In this document: piece after piece, positions 32,090 through 40,901 of the stretch
Layout of the letters: every line of letters starts with the position of its first letter
Position numbering within the stretch: the first letter of the stretch is position 1
NCBI GenBank assembly: GCA_002070095.1
Contig: MWCR01000001.1
Coordinates: 186,001 to 250,000, forward strand
DNA from: Parcubacteria group bacterium ADurb.Bin192
GTDB lineage: Bacteria > Patescibacteriota > Patescibacteriia > 2-12-FULL-60-25
Direction of reading: 5' to 3'
Length of the DNA stretch: 64,000 nucleotides
The notes under the pieces: generated by a model
What the model was told of the DNA's origin: nothing
Databases searched by the model: none
Seen by the model: the letters and a program-made list of their open reading frames with translations, nothing else
Program-made: the position numbers and the translations under genes

Positions 32090-32118
32090 TTGACATGCTT
32101 GAACGCACCTGTTGATAT
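32090..32118 (+). promoter_or_regulatory. dnaA promoter
   Basis: TTGACA, 17 bases, TGATAT, 34 bases before the ATG. Confidence 0.7.
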
Positions 32119-32152
32119 GTAGGCAATATTACAGATTAACCCGACCTTTTCT

Positions 32153-33556
32153 ATGAATCCCAATGAAATTTGGCAAGCCGCTCTTGGAGAGCTTGAACTC
32201 ACTCTTTCCAAGGCCAATTTCACCACCTGGTTTAAAAACACTTTTATCTCGAGTTATGAAAGCTCCAAGATAATCATCGCCGTGCCCAACACCTTTACCA
32301 AGGCCTGGTTGGAAAAAAAATACCACGAAGCCATTGTCCGAGCCCTGCGCAATGCCACTAACAACGGCGTCCGTGAAGTTACCTATAAAGTCGAGGTGCG
32401 CAACACCACCCCCATCCCGGGCTTCGCGCCGGCCGAGCCCATGGAAACCAGCTATGAAGTTACTTTGAGCGATTCACAGCAGGAAGAGGCTAAGCAGCAA
32501 AAATATTCGGAAAACGGCTCCGGAGGCTTGAACCCCAGATATACTTTTGAAAATTTTGTGGTCGGCAAAACCAATGAGCTGGCCCACGCCTCGGCCATGG
32601 CCGTGGCCGCCAGCATCGGCACCACTTATAATCCACTTTTCATCTTCGGGGGCGCGGGCCTGGGCAAAACACATTTACTGCAAGCCATCGGCCATCATGT
32701 TTTAAAAAACAAGCCCAACACCAACGTGCTCTACGTTACCTGTGAGCGCTTTACCAATGACTATATTCAGTCGGTCCGGGGCGGACGCGCGCGTGAATTT
32801 AAAGACACCTACAGATCTTTGGATGTTTTGCTCTTGGACGACATTCAGTTTATCGCGGGTAAAGACAGCACCCAGGAAGAATTTTTCAATACTTTCAACA
32901 CCCTGCATCAATCCAACAAACAAATCGTCATCACCTCGGACAGACCGGCTAAGGAAATACAAGGTCTGGAGGCCCGGCTGGTTTCCCGGGTGGAATGGGG
33001 TATGACAGCTGATATTTCAAGCCCTGATTTTGAAACCCGAGTAGCTATTTTGCAGGGCAAATGCACGGAAAAAAATTACAGTCTCAACATGGAGATTTTG
33101 CGCTACGTGGCCGGCACGGTTCAGACCAATGTCAGAGAATTGGAAGGAGCGTTGAACAAAGTCATTGCCTACCACCAATTCAAAAGCGCTGAACCAACCA
33201 TGGAATCGGTCCAGAGCCTGCTGCAAAGTTTTGTGCCCACCATGCCCAAAAGAAACATTACTCCGCGCAAGCTGATGGAAGTGGTGATTAATTATTATGA
33301 TATAAAAATGGAAGAATTGTTGGGCAAAAGCCGCGAACAAAGACTGGCCTTTCCCAGACAGGTGGTTATGTACTTGCTGCGCGAAGAAGCCAAGTGCTCT
33401 TTCCCGGCCATCGGCAAACAAATCGGCAACCGTGATCACACTACGGCCATGCATGCCTGCACAAAGATCGGCGAGATGGTAAAAAAAGACGAACAGCTTA
33501 AACACGATATCAACACTTTACGCGAAAAGATCTACATGGGGACACAGGGCCAGTAA
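32153..33556 (+). CDS. dnaA: Chromosomal replication initiator DnaA
   Basis: 467 residues, full length. Domain I (MNPNEIWQAALGELELTLSK), a short linker, the AAA+ domain with Walker A GGAGLGKTHLL (residue ~165) and Walker B LLLDDIQFI, and the C-terminal helix-turn-helix with the DnaA signature RDHTTAMHACTKI. It binds DnaA boxes and opens the origin. DnaA boxes in its promoter and an origin after its stop fit the usual dnaA-oriC-dnaN arrangement. No SD. Confidence 0.98.
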   Translation: MNPNEIWQAALGELELTLSKANFTTWFKNTFISSYESSKIIIAVPNTFTKAWLEKKYHEAIVRALRNATNNGVREVTYKVEVRNTTPIPGFAPAEPMETSYEVTLSDSQQEEAKQQKYSENGSGGLNPRYTFENFVVGKTNELAHASAMAVAASIGTTYNPLFIFGGAGLGKTHLLQAIGHHVLKNKPNTNVLYVTCERFTNDYIQSVRGGRAREFKDTYRSLDVLLLDDIQFIAGKDSTQEEFFNTFNTLHQSNKQIVITSDRPAKEIQGLEARLVSRVEWGMTADISSPDFETRVAILQGKCTEKNYSLNMEILRYVAGTVQTNVRELEGALNKVIAYHQFKSAEPTMESVQSLLQSFVPTMPKRNITPRKLMEVVINYYDIKMEELLGKSREQRLAFPRQVVMYLLREEAKCSFPAIGKQIGNRDHTTAMHACTKIGEMVKKDEQLKHDINTLREKIYMGTQGQ

Positions 33557-33808
33557 ACCTGTGTACGTCCGGGTGGAAAAACTGTATTCTTAGAGCGGGT
33601 TAAACAACCCCCAGCAAACTTAACCACCGCGAGACAAGCTTCTTCACCATACAATCAACACCTCTGTTTATAAAATAAGACCTAAACCCAGCTTCAAAAC
33701 ACGGTTTTCCACTTCATACACAGGGCTTATTACTACTATTACTTATATATATTTAATTAATTATTAATAAAAGATAATCCGGATAACCGGGAAATAAACC
33801 ACTTGAAT
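33557..33808 (+). other. Replication origin oriC (dnaA-dnaN spacer)
   Basis: Two tandem DnaA-box-like 9-mers, TTTTCCACT (33705-33713) and TCATACACA (33714-33722), are followed by GGGC and five DnaA-trios TTA CTA CTA TTA CTT (33730-33744), then a pure AT tract to about 33771. This copies the layout of the Bacillus subtilis unwinding region. A further inverted box (TTTTCCACC) lies at 33572-33580. Confidence 0.75.
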
Positions 33809-34942
33809 ATGCAATTCTCTTGCACACAGGAGAACCTGGTACAGGGCCTGTCCATCGTCAGTCACGTTACATCTAAAAATATTAATTTGCCGGTTTTGGG
33901 CAATGTTCTGATTAAAGCTGAAAAAGGCGGTATTCATTTTCATTCCACCAACCTGGAAATATCCATCAGTTGTACTGTCCGCGGGCGCGTGGACGTGGAA
34001 GGTGAATACAGCGTGCCGGCTAAACTGTTATTTGATTATATTGCTTTGCTGCCTTCGGGCAAGGTTGAGTTTGAGTTGAAGGATTCGGGTTTGGAGATTA
34101 AATCAAACGGCCAGGAAACCGTTTTCAGGGGCATGCCGGCCAGCGAGTTTCCTTTGTTGCCCAAGTTAACCAAGAACACCACTTATCAGTTAAAAGCCGG
34201 CGAAGTCAGGCAGGCTATTTCACAGGTTGTGTTCGCGGCTTCGGTGTCCGAGTCCAGACCCGAGCTTTCAGGTGTAGCTTGTTTTTTTAATGCCCCGGGA
34301 CGGCCGGGCAAAGCGGCTTTGGTGGCCACGGATTCTTATCGTTTGGCTGAAAGAGTGATTGATTGCAAAGAAAATGAACAGCCGGCCACCATCATCGTCC
34401 CTTCCAGGGCCATGAGTGAGATTTTTCGCATCTTATCTTCTTATAAAGATGACTTGGATTCTCCGGAGAGCGTGGGCTTGAGCACGACTGACAATCAATT
34501 GGTGGTTTCTTATGGTTCGGTTGAACTGACTTCGCGTTTGATAGAAGCCAGTTTTCCGGATTATCAAAATATTATCCCAACTTCATCCAATACGGATGCC
34601 GTGTTAAACCGGCAGGAGCTTATAAAGGCTGTTAAGGCGGCCAGTTTGTTTTCACGCAAAGAGATTAACGATGTGCACCTGGAACTCTCTCCGGGGGCCA
34701 ATTCATGCGCCATAGAGTCTTCTGATGAGGGTACGGGCAAGACCAAGACGGTTATTGGCGGAGAAGTGACGGGTCAGGATAATAAAATTGTGCTGAATTT
34801 CAAATATATCTCCGATGGCTTGAATGCTCTGTCAAGTGAAAAAGTTAAGCTGGCCACGGTCAGCCCCATGTCGCCCATGTTGATTCTGCCGGTTGGTGAT
34901 GATTTGGATTATAAATACTTGGTCATGCCTATCAGGCAGTAG
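33809..34942 (+). CDS. dnaN: DNA polymerase III sliding clamp (beta subunit)
   Basis: 377 residues from ATG 33809; a TTG six bases upstream is in frame but less likely. Three clamp folds, with typical words GLSIVSHVTSKNINLPVLGNV, AKLLFDYIALLPSGKVEF, FRGMPASEFPLLPKL and the C-terminus YLVMPIRQ. The ring holds the polymerase on DNA and recruits partners. A strong terminator follows. Confidence 0.97.
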   Translation: MQFSCTQENLVQGLSIVSHVTSKNINLPVLGNVLIKAEKGGIHFHSTNLEISISCTVRGRVDVEGEYSVPAKLLFDYIALLPSGKVEFELKDSGLEIKSNGQETVFRGMPASEFPLLPKLTKNTTYQLKAGEVRQAISQVVFAASVSESRPELSGVACFFNAPGRPGKAALVATDSYRLAERVIDCKENEQPATIIVPSRAMSEIFRILSSYKDDLDSPESVGLSTTDNQLVVSYGSVELTSRLIEASFPDYQNIIPTSSNTDAVLNRQELIKAVKAASLFSRKEINDVHLELSPGANSCAIESSDEGTGKTKTVIGGEVTGQDNKIVLNFKYISDGLNALSSEKVKLATVSPMSPMLILPVGDDLDYKYLVMPIRQ

Positions 34943-34953
34943 TGATGTAAATT

Positions 34954-34984
34954 AAAATACGGACCAAAGGTCCGTATTTTTTGT
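34954..34984 (+). terminator. dnaN terminator
   Basis: AAAATACGGACC/GGTCCGTATTTT with an AAA loop, then TTGTTC. Confidence 0.85.
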
Positions 34985-34994
34985 TCTTATTCAT

Positions 34995-37900
34995 TTAGGT
35001 GGTTTTATTGATTGGTTTTAGGGCCACGTCAAAGTCCACCACGGTTTCTTTTTTGGTGCGTACCAGGTCTATGTCCTTGGAAGTGTATTTTTCATAACCC
35101 TCGGCTTCCACGGTAATGTAAAAAGTATTCTTGTCCGCAAAAAAGCCATAACGTCCTCTTTCTCCGGTAAGCATGGTTTCCAGTAATTTGTTAAACTTTT
35201 TATCGAAGATGCGCACCACAGCTCCTTTGATCGGCTGTTTGGTGGATGAGTTGTAGATTTTACCCCAGGGCCGGGCTTTGGCCGGCAAGGCCAAACGTCT
35301 GAACAGGAAATAGAAGCCCACTTGAGCCAAGAAAATCATGGCAATCAGCCAGGTGGGTGAGATGATCAAAGCTAAGAAGGCTACGATGACACCGGCCAAG
35401 GACAGGGAGTGCTGGGCGTTGCGCACGGTTTTTTTGTAAATGATTTTGCGCGGTGTTTCCACGGTTACCACCGGATCCAGAGGTACGTTCAGGCCAATGG
35501 GCGACTGTTCTTTGAGCGCGATCATTTCCCCATGATAAACATCCACAAATTCTCCGTCTGTTTTAACATCTATTAAATATTGGGTTGGGAACTGATAGCC
35601 CGGTTTGTTGATTTCCAGCAGGTAATTGCCTGCCTTGGCCTGAAAAACATAACGCCCGTATTTATCGGTTACGCGGGTCTGGACGATTAGATGGCTTTCA
35701 AAGTGAATTAAGCGGACCACGGCAAATTCTATGGGTTGTTTGGTTAGAGAGTTGTAGACCAAGCCCCAGCGCTTTTTCTTTTGGCGCCCAAACAGCAGAA
35801 TGGGTTGAGTAAAAAAGAATTGCAAATAGGACAGCAGGTTGAATAAAGGCAGAGCCGCGGCCGTATTTAATAAGGAGATGCTAAGCAAGGTTGGGGCCGC
35901 GTAGCTTTCGATCGCCTCAACCATCTGGGGATCGCGGATGGCTTGCCGGATTATTTGAGCTGTATATTCAACTTGTTCCGGCAGATTTTCCACAAACGGG
36001 AAGGTGCCGGTCACAGTCAAGGGCTCGGGGACTTTGATTAGAGGTATACGGCCGCCGAACACGTTTTGTCTGACATTGATATTGGCTGTTCTTTGGCTGG
36101 TATAGCCGGGTTTTTCGGCTTGAGCATAATACAGTCCGTTGGGTACGACAAAAGTGAAGCCTCCGTTTTCATCTGATATCACCGGATTGCTTTGTCCGTA
36201 AGGAGCGCCGTTCCACACCACCCATTCTCCGTTGATGTTTTGATACAAAGTCACCGTAGCCTCGGGCAGGGCGGTTACCGGCCCGATGATCAGGGGTTCT
36301 TCAACCACTTGTCCGCCGTATTGAACTTCAAAATCATCCAAGGCCGCGCCCACGCGTCCGTCCACAAAAGTCACTCGGATGTCCGTGTTGAATAAACCGC
36401 TGTCCGGTGACAAAAAGGTGCCGGTGTAGGCTGTTCCATCAGCACTTAAAGTTAATGAATATGAGTGGCCGCCCACGGTCATAACCGCGAATTGAGGAGT
36501 GGCGCCCAGATTGGCTGTGGGCACATAAACCAAAACCGAACTGTTGCCCAAGACACCGTATTGTCCGTTTTCATCAGGTTGCAACAAAACCGTGCCGTTG
36601 GCCGCGTAGTAGATGGCGTGGATGCTGATGTCAGGAATGGTTGGCGGGGTGGTGGTAGCCGGCGGGGTGATGGGCGGAACAACAGGCGGAGTGGTAGTGG
36701 TTGGAGGGACTACGGGCGGGGTGGTGGTAGCCGGCGGCAAAGGCGGAGTTGAAGTCGGAGGCAGTTGAATGGTTCCTTGCGGAGTAGCGTTGTCCAAAGC
36801 CCCGGACGCGAAGTTGTTGTTGGTGTCGTAGGCATAAGCCGCGTAGTAATAAGTGACTCCGTTGGTCAGCCCGACATCCAAAGTTGACAGCAGAAGACCT
36901 TGGTAAACAAAATCACCGTCATTGGGTCCGACGGGATATCCTCCGGTGCGGCGCATGATTTTAACACCCGCGAAATCAGGTTCAGGCGGATGCGTCCAGT
37001 TAAGCAGGACCACTGTGTCCCCGGCCGTGGCCGTTAAGGTGATGTTGGTGGGCGGAGTCAGATCTGACGAAGTTCTGAAAGTGTAGATTGAAGAGGTGGC
37101 GCTGGCTCCAAGTCCGTCTTGTGAGATGACGCGGTAATAATAAATCGTATTAGGCTGCAGACCGGACAGGGGCACGGCGTGGTTGCTGACAAAGCCGGCT
37201 ACCGAGTTCCAGGATCCGAGGAGCGCGGAAGTGCCGTATTGGACCAGTGAATCAGCCGGCCGGTTGGTGTCCCAAACAATCAAGGCTGACGTGTCTTGAA
37301 TCGAAGTGGAGGTAACATTGGATATGACCAGTGGATCCAGGGCCAGCGTTTTAAATGTATAGTCACCGGAAACAGCTGTGTTGCCGAACGGGTCGCTGGA
37401 AATAACTTGAAAATGATAAACCGTGTCCGGTGTCAGACCGGATAAGTCCAGACCATGAGACAGAACAAAAGATCCATTGGATACGGAGTCCGTATAGATG
37501 ACGGTTAAGCCGTAGTTGGTGAGTGAGTCGGCCGGTTCATCCGTATCCCAAATAATGCGGGCCGAGGTCTGGGTAATGTTAATGGCCTGGACATTGGAGA
37601 TGATGGGCGCGGTGGTGTCGCCTCCGCCTCCTCCGCCGGAAACAGTGGTCTGCACGGTCAGATTTCTGGAGTTGGACAAGAGCGCGCCGGTCGGATTCCA
37701 GACGGTCATCACCCGTGTGCCGACCGAAGCAATGTCCGCGGCCAAGATGGTGGCTGTTAATTGGGTCGAGCTGACAAAAGTGGTTACTCTGTCTCCCCCG
37801 TCCAGACGCACTACTGAATCAGCCATAAAGCCCGCGCCCACCAAAGTCATAATAAAATTGGCGCCTCCCACGTCCACTGTATTTGGATTGATGCTGGTCA

Positions 37901-38498
37901 AAATTAAACTGCTGGGAACGGTGGCGTTGACCGTGACATTGCCGTTGGCCACAATAGGAATGGCTACGCTGGCCGTGTCGCCGAAATTACCTCCTATATT
38001 CAGATAGACGGCAGTCGGGGCCGCGGGATTGGTTAAACGATTGATGCCGCCGGCCGCATGCGTACCAACATAGACAACTATTAAATCATTGGCCGGCACG
38101 GTTCCGGGTACGGCATTGGTGGGCGGAGTCAAAGTGATGACACCTGCGCCCATGGCTATACCCCAAGTATTGATGCCCGGCACAGCTCCATGAGCCGGAG
38201 AGTTTTCCAAGCCGGTCACGGGTCCGTAAAAAATATCCACGTCTCCGGAATTTAAAGCTCCAAAGGTGAAGGACGACAGGTCTAGAGTAATGGTATCGGT
38301 CGGAGCGTCTATACCCGAAGGGGTTTTAAACTTGATGGTGTGATTGGCGGCTGCACCCGCGGTATGCGTGGTGATTTGATCCGAAGCCGGACTGGCGCTG
38401 GCCGCCAGAGTCAGCAAGGGAGCGCAACTTAAAACAAAGGCCAGAAACAAGATCATGGCCTTGGACGCCAAAACGCGATTTTGTAATTTTTTTAACAT
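34995..38498 (-). CDS. Large membrane-anchored surface protein: IPT, FN3, carboxypeptidase-regulatory-like domains
   Basis: About 1167 residues from ATG 38498; an in-frame TTG at 38513 is less likely. A signal peptide (KAMILFLAFVLSCAPLLTLAA) is followed by a beta region, an IPT/TIG domain (LTSINPNTVDVGGANFIMTL), three fibronectin III-like domains (NVQAINITQTSARIIWDTDE, NVTSTSIQDTSALIVWDTN), a Pro/Thr linker, several carboxypeptidase-regulatory-like folds (LYYAQAEKPGYTS, YLLEINKPGYQFPTQY, FYITVEAEGYEKYTS) and hydrophobic segments between the last ones. Likely a cell-envelope structural protein. Ends close to dnaN, convergent. Confidence 0.8.
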   Translation of the reverse strand: MLKKLQNRVLASKAMILFLAFVLSCAPLLTLAASASPASDQITTHTAGAAANHTIKFKTPSGIDAPTDTITLDLSSFTFGALNSGDVDIFYGPVTGLENSPAHGAVPGINTWGIAMGAGVITLTPPTNAVPGTVPANDLIVVYVGTHAAGGINRLTNPAAPTAVYLNIGGNFGDTASVAIPIVANGNVTVNATVPSSLILTSINPNTVDVGGANFIMTLVGAGFMADSVVRLDGGDRVTTFVSSTQLTATILAADIASVGTRVMTVWNPTGALLSNSRNLTVQTTVSGGGGGGDTTAPIISNVQAINITQTSARIIWDTDEPADSLTNYGLTVIYTDSVSNGSFVLSHGLDLSGLTPDTVYHFQVISSDPFGNTAVSGDYTFKTLALDPLVISNVTSTSIQDTSALIVWDTNRPADSLVQYGTSALLGSWNSVAGFVSNHAVPLSGLQPNTIYYYRVISQDGLGASATSSIYTFRTSSDLTPPTNITLTATAGDTVVLLNWTHPPEPDFAGVKIMRRTGGYPVGPNDGDFVYQGLLLSTLDVGLTNGVTYYYAAYAYDTNNNFASGALDNATPQGTIQLPPTSTPPLPPATTTPPVVPPTTTTPPVVPPITPPATTTPPTIPDISIHAIYYAANGTVLLQPDENGQYGVLGNSSVLVYVPTANLGATPQFAVMTVGGHSYSLTLSADGTAYTGTFLSPDSGLFNTDIRVTFVDGRVGAALDDFEVQYGGQVVEEPLIIGPVTALPEATVTLYQNINGEWVVWNGAPYGQSNPVISDENGGFTFVVPNGLYYAQAEKPGYTSQRTANINVRQNVFGGRIPLIKVPEPLTVTGTFPFVENLPEQVEYTAQIIRQAIRDPQMVEAIESYAAPTLLSISLLNTAAALPLFNLLSYLQFFFTQPILLFGRQKKKRWGLVYNSLTKQPIEFAVVRLIHFESHLIVQTRVTDKYGRYVFQAKAGNYLLEINKPGYQFPTQYLIDVKTDGEFVDVYHGEMIALKEQSPIGLNVPLDPVVTVETPRKIIYKKTVRNAQHSLSLAGVIVAFLALIISPTWLIAMIFLAQVGFYFLFRRLALPAKARPWGKIYNSSTKQPIKGAVVRIFDKKFNKLLETMLTGERGRYGFFADKNTFYITVEAEGYEKYTSKDIDLVRTKKETVVDFDVALKPINKTT

Positions 38499-38544
38499 GT
38501 TTAACGCGTCCAAATTGTTCTGTTGTGAAATGTGAACGCGGTTA

Positions 38545-38567
38545 AAGCCCTGCAGTTAGCAGGGCTT
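38545..38567 (-). terminator. Hairpin between the 38582 and 34995 genes
   Basis: AAGCCCTGC/GCAGGGCTT with a 5-base loop but without a long U-tract. Confidence 0.45.
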
Positions 38568-38581
38568 GGTCCGCGGCCGCA

Positions 38582-39562
38582 TTATTTTTTATGCTTGGTA
38601 TTTTTGCTGATAGCTGAACTGACGATGGCCCGGTTATACACTTTCATTATTAGGAATAACACGACGATAATCAGTAAGAGCACCAGACCCATCCTCCAAG
38701 GGATCACCCAAAAAGAAACAGTTTGCGCTTCGAGCGCGGTGTTGGCACTGCCGTATTTAACATCGACCGTGGCCGTGTATTTACCCAAAGCAAAGTTGCG
38801 CCATTCATTGGTCAGTCCGGCCATAAATCCGCCGGTGGCAATGTCCGTTGATTTGGCCCACCAAGTATCCAAGCGCCTGACGCTGTTGGGCAAGACCGCG
38901 CCTTTTTTAGGATTGGCCGGCACGCGCGCCACAATCCCTCCCCACATGTTGCGCACGGTTAAAGTGCCGGTGGGTCTAAAGTGCACACTGCCGTGGTTGC
39001 GGATGCGCAAGCTCATCATGGCCGGCAAACTGCTGAAAGCGGATTTGTTAACCGTAAAAGATTCAATGGTGGCTTTTTCATTCACCTCACCCGAGACTCT
39101 AATCAAAAAAACAATACCTGTTTTGGCTGAAATGCCCAGATTACTGCCCTCTCCCTCGGTATCCGGAGTATTGGTAAAAAACACGCTGGCATAATGGCCG
39201 CCGGGTTCGGCATTGGCCGGAATGTTTAAGGTGTATTCCAATTCTTTGGATTTACCGGCTTCCAAAACAAAAGATTTTTCATTAAATCTGAACCATTGAG
39301 GCAGGCCGTTAACATCCACCTCTTCGTCCAGATAGCGTTGCTCACCCTCTTCACCTTGGGCTACAAAGGATTGAACCGAAACATACAAAGTTTCCGGCCC
39401 CTTGCTCTCATTGGTAACCATGATTTTGCCCGTGGCCCGCATGCCCGGAGCCACTTCATGATCAACCACCACCGGGGATACGGTTAGAGCTGAAGCGTTC
39501 TGTATAAAACCGAAAAGCACAAAGAGCAAAACCGCGAAAAATGAGTATTTAAATAATTTCAT
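38582..39562 (-). CDS. WxL-interacting-protein-like (DUF916-like) membrane protein
   Basis: 326 residues. Signal peptide (FFAVLLFVLFGFIQNASA), then two Ig-like domains: LTVSPVVVDHEVAPGMRATG with GKIMVTNESKGPETLYV, and RIRNHGSVHFRPTGTLTVRN. One C-terminal membrane helix (MGLVLLLIIVVLFLIMKVY) and a basic tail follow. This architecture matches DUF916/WxLIP proteins of Firmicutes, which hold WxL proteins at the wall. The next two genes upstream end in WxL-like beta domains, which supports that reading. The match is by pattern, not by search. Confidence 0.65.
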   Translation of the reverse strand: MKLFKYSFFAVLLFVLFGFIQNASALTVSPVVVDHEVAPGMRATGKIMVTNESKGPETLYVSVQSFVAQGEEGEQRYLDEEVDVNGLPQWFRFNEKSFVLEAGKSKELEYTLNIPANAEPGGHYASVFFTNTPDTEGEGSNLGISAKTGIVFLIRVSGEVNEKATIESFTVNKSAFSSLPAMMSLRIRNHGSVHFRPTGTLTVRNMWGGIVARVPANPKKGAVLPNSVRRLDTWWAKSTDIATGGFMAGLTNEWRNFALGKYTATVDVKYGSANTALEAQTVSFWVIPWRMGLVLLLIIVVLFLIMKVYNRAIVSSAISKNTKHKK

Positions 39563-39591
39563 AGGTTAGGGTGAGAAATTAATTCTACAGC

Positions 39592-39618
39592 CCTATCACG
39601 CAACGAGTGCGTGATAGG
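39592..39618 (-). terminator. Long hairpin between the 39631 and 38582 genes
   Basis: Perfect 11-bp stem CCTATCACGCA/TGCGTGATAGG with a 5-base loop, no U-tract. May be a processing or stability element within one transcript. Confidence 0.45.
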
Positions 39619-39630
39619 AGGTAAAACCAA

Positions 39631-40650
39631 TTAGAACGAACCGGTTACCGTGTAGGTAACGGTTTGGCTGTAGAAACCAGCCGGGGTGACCGGTGAAATG
39701 GCCGCCTTGTGAGTTACTAATGTGGTTGATTGCGTGGTTGAACTCCAGAAACCATCAGTATAGCTGATGAAAGCGGTTGGTGAAGTGGGTACCGGCGTAT
39801 CATCGTCGGCAAAATCACCATTTTCAACCAAGGGTTGATCAAACAGACCGGTGCCAGAATTACGGCCGCCGACTGTAGCGCCTGTTACCGCAATGCCATA
39901 ACTTTCGACGCCAAGTGTAACCGTACCGTCTTCAGCGATATCGGTTATGGTGGCATATTCAGGTGTAGACAATTGCTTGTCAGCATCTATAGTGCTGGTA
40001 AAACCTCCGGACGCATTGGTGGAGATTTTTAAGCTATAGTTGCAGGGTGAAACAGCGCCTGTGGTCAAAGAACCCAAGGCACAATCGTTTTTCGGCACGC
40101 CCAAAGCGGTCGAAGATACGATGGCAAATGACAAAGTGGAAGGCACCGTAGCGGTGACCAACACGTCATTGCCTCCGCCCAGGTAGTACAAGATGGCTCC
40201 ATAGTCCACGTAAGTTCCACTGGACAAAATGGCCACTGAAATATTAAGCGGATTAATTACTAAGCCATCAGCTACGGGCACGCTTAAACACATTTGTGCG
40301 GCTACGCCGGTTGCGCCACCAGTAAAAGTCCAGGTGGCACCGGTAGCGGTAAAAGAACCAAAGGAACCTGTTCCGCCGGCTACTGAGGCTGTTGGAACAG
40401 CGCAGTCAGCTACAAAGGTTGAGCTGGCGGCCGGCGAGATGACCACAGTGATAGTGTCACCAGTGGAATACTGACCGGAAGCCGTCCAACCAAAAGTAAT
40501 TTCTGCGAAACCATTGGTTTCGGTATCAATTTCACCGTTAGCCGGAGTTACATAGCTCAACTGCACACCGCTGGCGTTCGCGGGCAACATGGCAGCGGCC
40601 ATGGCAATTATGGCTACAAAAGAAAACAATCTAACTATATATCCTTTCAT
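39631..40650 (-). CDS. Secreted beta protein with WxL-like C-terminal domain
   Basis: 339 residues. Signal peptide ending in PANAS. An N-terminal beta domain (VQLSYVTPANGEIDTETNG) precedes a C-terminal domain that parallels the 40898 product: ISTNASGGFTSTID, DIAEDGTVTLGVESYGIAVTG and the ending ISPVTPAGFYSQTVTYTVTG. The last strand resembles WxL domains, where AG.Y.AT.TWTL closes the fold, but the Trp-x-Leu words themselves are missing. Possibly a major surface-layer or wall-bound subunit. Confidence 0.65.
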   Translation of the reverse strand: MKGYIVRLFSFVAIIAMAAAMLPANASGVQLSYVTPANGEIDTETNGFAEITFGWTASGQYSTGDTITVVISPAASSTFVADCAVPTASVAGGTGSFGSFTATGATWTFTGGATGVAAQMCLSVPVADGLVINPLNISVAILSSGTYVDYGAILYYLGGGNDVLVTATVPSTLSFAIVSSTALGVPKNDCALGSLTTGAVSPCNYSLKISTNASGGFTSTIDADKQLSTPEYATITDIAEDGTVTLGVESYGIAVTGATVGGRNSGTGLFDQPLVENGDFADDDTPVPTSPTAFISYTDGFWSSTTQSTTLVTHKAAISPVTPAGFYSQTVTYTVTGSF

Positions 40651-40701
40651 AGGATGTTTTTAATATTTTGTGTTAATTTTAGGCGATATAAAGCCATGAG
40701 C

Positions 40702-40707
40702 ATTATA
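40702..40707 (-). promoter_or_regulatory. Proximal -10 of the 39631 gene
   Basis: Minus-strand TATAAT about 50 bases before ATG 40650. Weak -35. Confidence 0.4.
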
Positions 40708-40740
40708 CGTTGTATCAATGTTTTTCCCCCTCATGGTGGC

Positions 40741-40866
40741 GCAAACATCGAGACACGCCTAATTATTCATGTTTTGAATTATTAGTCCTCAATCAAGATT
40801 GATTTCGACCTTTCAAAGGACCATAACTTTTTAACTTGCCTTAAAAAGTTATTGACCTTCGAATTG
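40741..40866 (-). ncRNA. Highly structured leader or small RNA
   Basis: Three perfect hairpins in 92 bases: ATAACTTTTTAA/TTAAAAAGTTAT (40823-40852), AATCAA/TTGATT (40791-40804) and AATTATTCA/TGAATTATT (40761-40783), plus CCTTT/AAAGG at 40808-40820. It lies just downstream of a minus-strand promoter (40873-40901). Too structured for a plain spacer; either a long leader of the 39631 gene or a separate RNA. Confidence 0.4.
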
Positions 40867-40872
40867 CGCTAA

Positions 40873-40901
40873 ATTATACCGTAAAAACCAATTTTTGTTA
40901 A
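40873..40901 (-). promoter_or_regulatory. Distal promoter before the structured region
   Basis: Minus-strand TTAACA, 17 bases, TATAAT, overlapping the stop of the 40898 gene. Confidence 0.6.
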
